40,343 bases of DNA from Thermus caliditerrae. GTDB taxonomy: Bacteria > Deinococcota > Deinococci > Deinococcales > Thermaceae. The position numbers and the translations under genes are program-made. A model generated the notes under the pieces. That model was not told where the DNA came from and ran no database searches. It saw only the letters and a program-made list of their open reading frames with translations. This document shows positions 7,589 through 13,208 of this stretch, piece after piece (position 1 is the stretch's first letter; each line of letters starts with the position of its first letter). The stretch is taken from contig NZ_JAKEDT010000003.1 in assembly GCF_021462525.1 (NCBI RefSeq), positions 115,421 to 155,763 on the forward strand, written 5' to 3'.

Positions 7589-8041
7589 TTAACCGCAGCC
7601 GCCCACGGTCACGCGGGTGCTGGCCGAAGCCAGAAGCAGCTTGCCGTCTGCCGTTTCCACCACGGCCCGGATGGCGCTGGTTTCCGCCAAGCGCACCCGG
7701 GTGGCGTAGTAGGGCATGGCCTTCATGGGCATGAAGGTAACCAGCCGCGGCGTGGGGTTCTTGTCAGCGAAGAGATGGATGGCCTTCACCTGGCCGCCAG
7801 GAAGGTTCACCTCCACCTCCGCGGGCACATTGGCCCCGCTCTCCGCAATGGCGGGCATGGTGAGCTTCACCAGGTTGGAAGGGGTCAGGTCCTTGAACCC
7901 CTTGCCCAAAGCCTCCTGAAGAGCCTTCTCCAGGTTGGCCAAGTCCTCGCCCTCGAGGCCCTGCGCCCTCACCGGAAAGCCGGCCAGGGCCATGGCCGAA
8001 AGGGCCGCGCCGGTGGTCTTCAAAAACGCTCGCCTATTCAC
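7589..8041 (-). CDS. soxY: SoxY, covalent sulfur carrier
   Basis: 150-residue carrier whose C-terminal swinging arm ends VGGCG, with Cys-149 as the attachment point for the sulfur substrate. The start is GTG at 8041, chosen because it yields a Tat leader ([20 protein letters not shown]) and has GGAGGTG six bases upstream; an open frame continues further upstream but overlaps soxW. Its start overlaps the end of soxW by 8 bp. Export by Tat together with SoxZ fits the family. Mature domains: an N-terminal helix pair (residues 30-60), then the beta-sandwich (GANVPAEVEVNLPGG onward). Confidence 0.93.
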   Translation of the reverse strand: MNRRAFLKTTGAALSAMALAGFPVRAQGLEGEDLANLEKALQEALGKGFKDLTPSNLVKLTMPAIAESGANVPAEVEVNLPGGQVKAIHLFADKNPTPRLVTFMPMKAMPYYATRVRLAETSAIRAVVETADGKLLLASASTRVTVGGCG

Positions 8042-8465
8042 ACGCACCTCCCTTGGCACACATCTGGCGTAGCTCCGCAAGGAACTGCGCCCGAGGCCGG
8101 CTGCCAAAAAACCGGCCCACCTCTTCCCACGTCCCCTTGCGGTGGACGAGGAAGACAAAGGTTGGAGTGCCCGGCACCCGGAAGCGCCGGGAGAGCTCCT
8201 GCCCCTCGGGGGTTTCCGTACCCACGGAGGCCACCACAAACCGCCCTTCCAAGAGGCGGCTAACGTCGGGGTCGGAGAGCACGAAGGTGTTCATCTGGTC
8301 GCAGTAGGGGCAGTGGGGGCTGTGGAAGTAAACCATGAGCACCCGGCCGTGCTCTTGGGCCAGCCCCTGCGCCTGAACAAACGGGTACCAACGCCCGAAG
8401 TCGGGAGCCGCCAGGGCCAGGCCCAGGAAGAGGAGCATCCAAAGTACCCGGTATCCGTACATCAT
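8034..8465 (-). CDS. soxW: SoxW-like exported thioredoxin
   Basis: Thioredoxin-fold protein with a signal peptide ([20 protein letters not shown]) and the active-site pair Cys-52/Cys-55 in HCPYCDQM. The cis-proline loop is in VPGTPTFVF. In sox clusters such proteins keep the SoxY cysteine reduced. It is the first gene of the operon and overlaps soxY. Start choice: ATG 8465 gives a normal signal peptide and lies about 25 nt after the predicted transcription start. ATG 8462 is adjacent, and a longer form from 8495 with AAGG upstream is possible but would begin almost on top of the -10 box. Two more cysteines lie at the C-terminus (MCAKGGACE). Confidence 0.88.
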   Translation of the reverse strand: MMYGYRVLWMLLFLGLALAAPDFGRWYPFVQAQGLAQEHGRVLMVYFHSPHCPYCDQMNTFVLSDPDVSRLLEGRFVVASVGTETPEGQELSRRFRVPGTPTFVFLVHRKGTWEEVGRFFGSRPRAQFLAELRQMCAKGGACE

Positions 8466-8499
8466 CCTACACCGCCTGGGTACACCCAAGGACATTTGT

Positions 8500-8528
8500 A
8501 CCTTACCAACCTATCAGAGCAAAATCAA
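8500..8528 (-). promoter_or_regulatory. Putative promoter of the sox operon
   Basis: On the minus strand TTGATT (8528-8523) is followed after 17 bp by TAAGGT (8505-8500), in the AT-richer gap between soxW and the divergent cycA. It is the only reasonable -35/-10 pair I found ahead of the operon. The -10 is imperfect and I saw no obvious operator palindrome. Confidence 0.4.
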
Positions 8529-8651
8529 GCCCTCCACTACACTTCTTTTGTTCCTTTTTTCACCAAATACCACTTGGCTTGCCTTCTTTCTGTTCTCGTC
8601 AAAGCCCCTCCCATTTGCTTGGTCACTAAAGGTTGGCTAAACTTTCGCCCC

Positions 8652-8680
8652 TTGACGGGCGGCTCGGGACAAATTACCCT
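8652..8680 (+). promoter_or_regulatory. Putative promoter of cycA
   Basis: TTGACG (8652-8657), a 17-bp spacer and TACCCT (8675-8680), followed by a short leader and the ribosome binding site GGAGGG at 8689-8694. It diverges from the sox promoter; the two lie about 125 bp apart. Confidence 0.5.
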
Positions 8681-8699
8681 GATACCCCGGAGGGTAAAG

Positions 8700-9146
8700 A
8701 TGAAGCGGACCCTTATGGCTCTCCTCCTTCTCGGCGGCCTGGCTCTGGCCCAGGCGGACGGCGCTAAAGTATACGCCCAGTGCGCGGGCTGCCACCAGGC
8801 CAACGGCCAGGGGCTTCCCGGGGCCTTCCCTCCCCTGACGGGCCACGTGGCGGATATCCTGAGCAAGCAAGGCGGCCGGGAGTTCCTGATCAAGGTCTTG
8901 CTCTGGGGCCTGCAGGGGCAGATTGAGGTAAAGGGCATGAAGTACAACGGGGCCATGCCCGCATTCAACGGCCTCAAGGACGACGATATCGCCGCCGTCC
9001 TCAACTACATCGCTACCGCCTGGGGCGACGACAAGAAGGTGAAGGACTGGAAGCCCTTCACCGCCGCCGAGGTCAAGGCCCTGCGGGACAAGAAGCTCAC
9101 TCCCCAGCAGGTGCTGGACGAGCGGAAGAAGCTGGGCCTGAAGTAA
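8700..9146 (+). CDS. cycA: Cytochrome c-552
   Basis: Soluble periplasmic electron carrier that in Thermus donates electrons to the terminal oxidases. The 148-residue precursor has a 17-residue signal. The haem motif is CAGCH (28-32), and the axial Met-86 lies in YNGAMPAF. The mature start [10 protein letters not shown] and the long lysine-rich C-terminal extension (about 45 residues, ending KKLGLK) closely match T. thermophilus cytochrome c-552 as I remember it. The start is ATG 8700 with GGAGGG nearby; a much longer open frame upstream is not needed. Lying divergent to the sox operon, it is the natural acceptor for electrons from SoxAX and the sulfide dehydrogenase (inference). Confidence 0.96.
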   Translation: MKRTLMALLLLGGLALAQADGAKVYAQCAGCHQANGQGLPGAFPPLTGHVADILSKQGGREFLIKVLLWGLQGQIEVKGMKYNGAMPAFNGLKDDDIAAVLNYIATAWGDDKKVKDWKPFTAAEVKALRDKKLTPQQVLDERKKLGLK

Positions 9147-9165
9147 AGGTTACCTTTCCTCTGGT

Positions 9166-9190
9166 CCCGGGGCCCAAGGCCCCGGGTTCC
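9166..9190 (+). terminator. Terminator after cycA
   Basis: A perfect 9-bp GC stem (9166-9174 with 9178-9186) with a 3-nt loop, followed by TTCCCTAGTTT. It lies 20 bp after the cycA stop and 20 bp before the ABC ATPase start, so cycA is probably transcribed mostly alone. The T-tract is weak. Confidence 0.6.
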
Positions 9191-9206
9191 CTAGTTTAAT
9201 GAAGGG

Positions 9207-10157
9207 GTGCTGGAGCTCTCCCTGGAGAAGTCCTTCCCTGGCTTCCAGCTGGCCCTGAACCTCACGGCCCAAGAAGGAGAGGTTCTGGCCCTCCTGGGAC
9301 CTTCGGGAAGCGGCAAGAGCACCCTCTTGCGGCTCATCGCCGGGCTCCTAGCCCCGGACCGGGGCTTCGTGCGCTTTGGGGGCATGGACCTCACCCCCTT
9401 GCCCCCGGAAAGGCGGGGGGTGGGCTTTCTCTTTCAGGACTACGCCCTCTTCCCCCACCTCACGGTGGCGGAGAACGTGGCCTTCGGCCTGGTGGAAGCC
9501 CGCTGGCCCAGGGCCGAGAGGGAAGCGCGGGTGCGGGAGCTCCTGGAGCGGATGGAACTCCTGTCCCACGCCGGCAAAAGGCCCCAAGAGCTTTCGGGAG
9601 GGGAGCAACAGCGGGTGGCCCTGGCCCGGGCCCTGGCCCCCAAGCCCCGCCTCCTGCTTCTGGACGAACCCCTGGGGGCCCTGGACCTGCGCCTGCGGGA
9701 AGAGTTGCTCTTCTTCCTGCGCAGGACCCTGCGGGAAGCAGGGGTCACCGCCCTGCTGGTCACCCACGACCAGGGGGAAGCCTTTCTCCTGGCCCACCGG
9801 GTGGCGGTGATCCGCCAGGGGCGTCTGGTCCAGGTGGGGCGGCCAGAAGAGGTCTACACCAAACCTAAAGATGCCTGGACCGCCCGCTTTATGGGCCACA
9901 AAAACCTCCTCTCCCCGGAGGAAAGCCAAAGGATAGGCCTGCCGCCTAAGCCGCATCTCCTACCCCCGGGGGCCCTGCGCCTGGGGGAGGGGGCGGAGGG
10001 TGTGGTGGAGGAACGGCTCTACTACGGGCCCAGGGTGGGGCTTTGGGTGCGGGTTAAGGGGGTGCGGCTTTACCTCGAGGCCCAGGAGGGCCCGGAGGAG
10101 GGAACCCCTATCCGCCTCCACCTGGACCTCAACCAGGCGTTACCCTTGGAAGGGTGA
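9207..10157 (+). CDS. ABC transporter ATP-binding protein (iron/thiamine/polyamine class)
   Basis: 316-residue ATPase with Walker A GPSGSGKST (31-39), the Q-loop FLFQDYALFPHLTVAENVAFGL typical of the spermidine/iron/thiamine importer class, signature LSGGEQQRVALARALA, Walker B LLLLDEPLGALD, H-loop VTHDQ, and a C-terminal OB/TOBE-like regulatory domain from about 240. The start is GTG 9207. A TTTAAT box ends 6 nt before it, which allows a leaderless message. No permease or binding protein adjoins, so the substrate is not shown by the sequence. The 4-bp overlap with thiamine pyrophosphokinase hints at thiamine import, but iron is equally possible. Confidence 0.88.
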   Translation: MLELSLEKSFPGFQLALNLTAQEGEVLALLGPSGSGKSTLLRLIAGLLAPDRGFVRFGGMDLTPLPPERRGVGFLFQDYALFPHLTVAENVAFGLVEARWPRAEREARVRELLERMELLSHAGKRPQELSGGEQQRVALARALAPKPRLLLLDEPLGALDLRLREELLFFLRRTLREAGVTALLVTHDQGEAFLLAHRVAVIRQGRLVQVGRPEEVYTKPKDAWTARFMGHKNLLSPEESQRIGLPPKPHLLPPGALRLGEGAEGVVEERLYYGPRVGLWVRVKGVRLYLEAQEGPEEGTPIRLHLDLNQALPLEG

Positions 10158-10765
10158 AGCGCTTTGCCCTCCTCCTGGGCGGCCCCCTCTTGGCAACGGA
10201 GGCCCTGAGGGCGCGCCTTCAGGGCTACCGCCTCCTGGCGGCGGACTCCGGTGGACGGCATGCCCTGGCCCTGGGGCTTCCCCTGGAGCTATGGCTTGGG
10301 GACTTCGACTCAAGCCCTCCTTGGCTCCAGCAAATCCTTCCCGCTCCCAAGGAGGTGCTTCCCCGGGATAAGGACCTTACGGACGGCGAAGCCCTGGTGC
10401 GGAAAGCCCTGGACCTGGGAGCGGAGGCGATGCTCCTCCTGGGGGCCCTGGGCGGGCGGCTGGACCACACCCTGGCCCACCTGGAGCTGGCCTTTTCCTT
10501 GGCGGCACTGGGGGTGCAGGTGGAGCTTTCCGACGGCCTCACCCGAGCCTTCCCCCTCCTCCCCGGAAGCCACACCTTTCCCTTGGAAGCCGGAGCCCCC
10601 TTCAGCCTCCTCCCCTTCCCCGAGGCCACCTTGGGGGTGGAAGGGGCCCGCTGGAACCTTCCCCCTGCCCCCCTCAAGGCCACCACCCTGACCCTGGAAA
10701 ACCGGGCCCTAGGGCCCATCCGGATACGGGTGGAGGCGGGGCGGGCGGTGCTCTACCTCTTCTGA
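10154..10765 (+). CDS. thiN: Thiamine pyrophosphokinase
   Basis: Converts thiamine and ATP to thiamine diphosphate. 203 residues, with the three family motifs LGDFDS (residues 54-59), DKDLTDGEALVRKAL and LLGALGGRLDHTLAHL; a C-terminal beta-barrel (residues 120-203) forms the rest of the thiamine site. It starts with GTG inside the ABC ATPase stop (GTGA). The preceding sequence lacks a recognisable TPP riboswitch, so control is not visible here. Confidence 0.92.
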   Translation: MKRFALLLGGPLLATEALRARLQGYRLLAADSGGRHALALGLPLELWLGDFDSSPPWLQQILPAPKEVLPRDKDLTDGEALVRKALDLGAEAMLLLGALGGRLDHTLAHLELAFSLAALGVQVELSDGLTRAFPLLPGSHTFPLEAGAPFSLLPFPEATLGVEGARWNLPPAPLKATTLTLENRALGPIRIRVEAGRAVLYLF

Positions 10766-10807
10766 GGGCGGGGCCGCCAGGGGCAAAGAAGGGCCCGCCG
10801 CCTCTCC

Positions 10808-10836
10808 TTGACAGGAAAAGGGGGGAAGGCTACACT
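10808..10836 (+). promoter_or_regulatory. Strong promoter of tRNA-Lys
   Basis: Consensus TTGACA (10808-10813), 17-bp spacer and TACACT (10831-10836). It ends 14 bp before the mature tRNA 5' end, as expected for a stable-RNA promoter. Confidence 0.85.
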
Positions 10837-10850
10837 AGCCTTTGGCGTTT

Positions 10851-10926
10851 GGGCCGCTAGCTCAACCGGTAGAGCAACCGACTCTTAATCGGTGGGTTAC
10901 AGGTTCGAGTCCTGTGCGGCCCACCA
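10851..10926 (+). tRNA. tRNA-Lys (anticodon CTT)
   Basis: The acceptor stem GGGCCGC pairs with GCGGCCC, followed by discriminator A and an encoded CCA. The anticodon arm is ACCGA-CTCTTAA-TCGGT, which gives anticodon CTT reading AAG. The D-arm (GCTCAACCGGTAGAGC) and T-arm (ACAGGTTCGAGTCCTGT) are intact. The 3' part from the anticodon loop to CCA is duplicated at 12047-12091, because this gene is the insertion site of the integrase element. The copy here is the complete functional gene. Confidence 0.97.
10882..10926 (+). repeat. attL: 45-bp direct repeat inside tRNA-Lys
   Basis: Begins at the anticodon loop (CTCTTAATCGG) and ends exactly at CCA. It is identical over 45 bp to 12047-12091, and the flanking bases differ on both sides (A/G before, T/C after). 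This is the usual footprint of tyrosine-recombinase integration with the crossover in the anticodon loop. Confidence 0.9.
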
Positions 10927-10972
10927 TCGCCTTTTAAAGGCAAAGCTTCCACTCTTGGAAGCGAGTTGTCGA

Positions 10973-11008
10973 GCCCGGCATCTCTCTTGGTCGAAGGAGG
11001 TGCCGGGC
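10973..11008 (+). promoter_or_regulatory. Hairpin enclosing the integrase ribosome binding site
   Basis: GCCCGGCA (10973-10980) pairs perfectly with TGCCGGGC (11001-11008), directly before the ATG. The 20-nt loop carries the strong Shine-Dalgarno AAGGAGG (10994-11000). Two further small palindromes lie just upstream (10929-10941 and 10945-10962). This looks like translational control of the integrase, but it is seen only as base pairing. Confidence 0.55.
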
Positions 11009-11884
11009 ATGACAATTCTTGAAGCGCTAGAAGAGTTTCTGCAGGAGAAAAGGGTGGAGGGGAAACGGCCAGCAACCATCCGCTGGTATCAGCAGACCGT
11101 GAGCTATCTACTACGGGAGCATTTGGACCAGCCTTTGGTAGCCCTCAACCGCAGCCTGGTAACTCAAGCCCTGCTCAAAAATGTATCTCAAGCTACACTG
11201 GGCAACTATGACCGGGCGCTAAGGGGCTTCTGCAATTGGCTTGTCGCCGTTGGCTATCTAGACAAAAATCCTTTCCAAGGGCGCAAGCGCCCTAGGCAAG
11301 ACTTCCGGCCCAGGCAGGTTCTAAGCCTAGATGAGATAGCCGCTCTTTTTGCCGCAGCCCGTAAAGACCCTCGTTTCCGCTTCCGTAACCAAGCCATCTT
11401 AGCGCTCGCCTTGGGTGCCGGACTACGGGCCTCGGAGATTTGCCGCCTAACCCTCCAAGATATTCAATGGGAAGAAGCTGTCCTGCGGGTAGAGGGGAAA
11501 ACGGGCTTCAGTGTCGTTCCCCTCACAAAAGACACTTTGCGGTATCTACGGCTGTACGTGGACCGGGAACGCCGGGCCACCATACCCTACTTGTTTGTTC
11601 ACAGGAACCGGCCCTTGAACGCCAATGCTTTGTCTCGCTGGATTCATCGCCTGGCTAAGACCGCTGGAATTGACCGTCCTGTAGGCATGCATCTCTTACG
11701 CCACACTTTCGCCACGCACTTCCTCAAAAGCGGGGGCGACCCCTTTACATTGCAACGTATATTGCGCCACAAGACACCGGCTATGACCAGCCGCTACCTC
11801 CACCTCCTAACCGAAGACCTTAGGGAACGCCTGCAAACTGTGGACTTGGTGGCGTTAGTCAAAAGGGGAACACGCCCACGATGA
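11009..11884 (+). CDS. Tyrosine recombinase / integrase
   Basis: 291-residue XerC/D-like integrase. A SAM-like core-binding domain (residues 1-85) is followed by the catalytic domain (about 105-280). All active-site residues are visible: Arg-140 (GAGLRASE), Lys-164 in the beta-hairpin VEGKTGFSV, His-228/Arg-231 (HLLRHTFATH), His-254 (LRHKTP) and nucleophile Tyr-263 (SRYLHLL). The start is ATG 11009, with the perfect ribosome binding site GAAGGAGG. It lies 82 bp after the tRNA-Lys CCA and reads away from it, the classic position of an integrase next to its att site. It differs from host XerD by this location and by flanking att repeats. Confidence 0.93.
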   Translation: MTILEALEEFLQEKRVEGKRPATIRWYQQTVSYLLREHLDQPLVALNRSLVTQALLKNVSQATLGNYDRALRGFCNWLVAVGYLDKNPFQGRKRPRQDFRPRQVLSLDEIAALFAAARKDPRFRFRNQAILALALGAGLRASEICRLTLQDIQWEEAVLRVEGKTGFSVVPLTKDTLRYLRLYVDRERRATIPYLFVHRNRPLNANALSRWIHRLAKTAGIDRPVGMHLLRHTFATHFLKSGGDPFTLQRILRHKTPAMTSRYLHLLTEDLRERLQTVDLVALVKRGTRPR

Positions 11885-12046
11885 AATTTGGAAGTGAGGT
11901 AGCATAGTGTAGCTTGGAAGGCTGTAACCCCGGATATGAGCAACCGACAGAGCTTGAAACCCCAATCTGGTGGTTGTACACTTAGGAAAGCGGACAGGCT
12001 TTGGGCTCCTGGACGCGGGAAAACGGCCATGCAAGGGAGAGCCTGG

Positions 12047-12091
12047 CTCTTAATCGGTGGGTTACAGGTTCGAGTCCTGTGCGGCCCACCA
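12047..12091 (+). repeat. attR: displaced tRNA-Lys 3' fragment
   Basis: Exact 45-bp copy of the tRNA-Lys sequence from anticodon loop to CCA. The preceding bases (GAGAGCCTGG) do not rebuild a D-arm or acceptor 5' strand, so this is a fragment and not a second tRNA gene. Confidence 0.9.
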
Positions 12092-12096
12092 CGGAA

Positions 12097-12127
12097 CCCC
12101 GGGGCCTTCCCCGGGGGTCTTCCTTTA
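12097..12127 (+). terminator. Probable original tRNA-Lys terminator, now beyond attR
   Basis: An 8-bp CCCCGGGG stem (12097-12104 with 12109-12116, loop CCTT) is followed by a pyrimidine/T-rich tail (GTCTTCCTTT). It lies 5 bp after the CCA of attR, where a terminator would lie after an uninterrupted tRNA gene. Confidence 0.55.
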
Positions 12128-12129
12128 CC

Positions 12130-13176
12130 ATGGGGCCCATGAAGATTCCTAAGACCCCTTTGGACCTCCTGGACCTGGACCTACCCCGGGGTGAACCTTG
12201 GGGCTATGGCTTCGCCCAAAGCCTCCTCAAAGCCCCCTGGGCCTGGCGGGCTTTAAGGCCCACCCCAGGGCTTCTCCAGTTGATGCGGCAGGACCTCGAG
12301 GTCCTCTTCCTGGAACTGGAAGAAAGGCGGAAGGAGTACCCTTTAGCCGACCTGGGAGAGCGCCCCCCCCACCCTGCTGAGGAAGGGGCCCTGGCCGCCC
12401 TCCTCACCCGCGACCCCGAGGCCCTGGCCCGGGTACTCCAAGCCCACGGACCCTATCCCTTTGCCCTCTACCGGGCCTTCCGCTTCGTTGGCGAGGTGCG
12501 CCCCCTGGAACGCTACCGCCTGCCCCAGGAGGACGAACTTCTGGGCTACGAGGAGCAGCTTAAGGCCCTTAGGGCCAATGCCCTCCGTTTCCTCTCGGGA
12601 AAACCCGCCCTCCACACCCTCCTCTACGGGGCCCGGGGCACGGGCAAAAGCACTGCCGCCAAGAGTCTTTTGCACCTTAGAGAAGCCCGCATGGTAGAGG
12701 TGGAGCCCAATGCCCTAGCCCACCTGGAAAACCTGTTGGAAAAGCTGGCTCTCCTTCCCCATCGTTTCTTCCTCTTCCTGGACGACCTCTCCCTGGATCC
12801 TAAAGAGGATTCCTTCCATCACCTGAAGGCCCTCCTAGAGGGAAGCCTGGAAGGCCCCCCGGAGAACGTCCTCCTCCTGGCCACCTCCAACCGCCGCCAC
12901 CTGGTGCGTCAGACTGGGGAAAACCCCCTACCCGGGGCCGACCCCAGCGCCTGGGACGAGCTTCAGGACACCCTGGCCCTTTCCGAGCGCTTCGGCCTGG
13001 TCCTCACCTTCCCCCCCTTTGACAAGGCCCTTTACCTTAAGGTGGTGGCCCACCACCTGGGCCGCTCCCTGACCCCGGAAGAGGAAAGGGAGGCCCTGCG
13101 CTTCGCCCTGCAGAAGGGCTTCTCCGGGCGGGTAGCCCGGCAGTTCGCACTTTCTAAGCTGGATTTCGGCTCTTGA
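12130..13176 (+). CDS. DUF815-type P-loop ATPase
   Basis: 348-residue AAA-like ATPase with Walker A GARGTGKSTAAK (about residues 172-183), Walker B FFLFLDDLSLDP, and sensor-like ATSNRRHLV (around 260), followed by a C-terminal helical lid (PFDKALYLKVVAHHL...). This order fits the DUF815 family, whose biological role is unknown. The start is ATG 12130; ATG 12139 (MKIPKTPLDLL) is equally possible because neither has a strong ribosome binding site. Codon use is Thermus-like, so this is probably a resident gene that originally followed tRNA-Lys and was separated from it by the integrase element. Confidence 0.8.
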   Translation: MGPMKIPKTPLDLLDLDLPRGEPWGYGFAQSLLKAPWAWRALRPTPGLLQLMRQDLEVLFLELEERRKEYPLADLGERPPHPAEEGALAALLTRDPEALARVLQAHGPYPFALYRAFRFVGEVRPLERYRLPQEDELLGYEEQLKALRANALRFLSGKPALHTLLYGARGTGKSTAAKSLLHLREARMVEVEPNALAHLENLLEKLALLPHRFFLFLDDLSLDPKEDSFHHLKALLEGSLEGPPENVLLLATSNRRHLVRQTGENPLPGADPSAWDELQDTLALSERFGLVLTFPPFDKALYLKVVAHHLGRSLTPEEEREALRFALQKGFSGRVARQFALSKLDFGS

Positions 13177-13202
13177 TACGGTCAGCTTATTTCCGCTAAA
13201 AT
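13173..13202 (+). promoter_or_regulatory. Promoter of the DUF262 gene (leaderless)
   Basis: TTGATA (13173-13178) overlaps the preceding stop codon. An 18-bp spacer leads to TAAAAT (13197-13202), which ends 6 nt before the ATG, so transcription should begin on or next to the start codon. No ribosome binding site is present. Confidence 0.6.
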
Positions 13203-13208
13203 CCAGGT

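Larger units (their letters stand above)
10882..12091 (+). mobile_element. Minimal integrative element in tRNA-Lys (integrase only)
   Basis: An element of about 1.2 kb bounded by perfect 45-bp direct repeats derived from the tRNA-Lys 3' half. It contains one intact tyrosine recombinase transcribed away from the tRNA and about 160 bp of gene-free DNA before the right repeat. The interior is visibly less GC-rich than the flanks. No cargo, excisionase or replication gene is evident. It could be a decayed prophage or island that kept its integrase, or a genuinely minimal mobile unit. Confidence 0.85.

Noticed and set aside
9147-9206. TPP riboswitch ahead of the ABC ATPase and thiN
   Set aside because: The gap is filled by a terminator hairpin and lacks the conserved thi-box bases.
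12047-12091. Second tRNA-Lys gene
   Set aside because: Only the part from the anticodon loop to CCA is present; the acceptor 5' strand and D-arm are missing.
11936-12142. 68-residue plus-strand frame that might be an excisionase
   Set aside because: It reads through the tRNA fragment of attR, has no ribosome binding site and no helix-turn-helix pattern.
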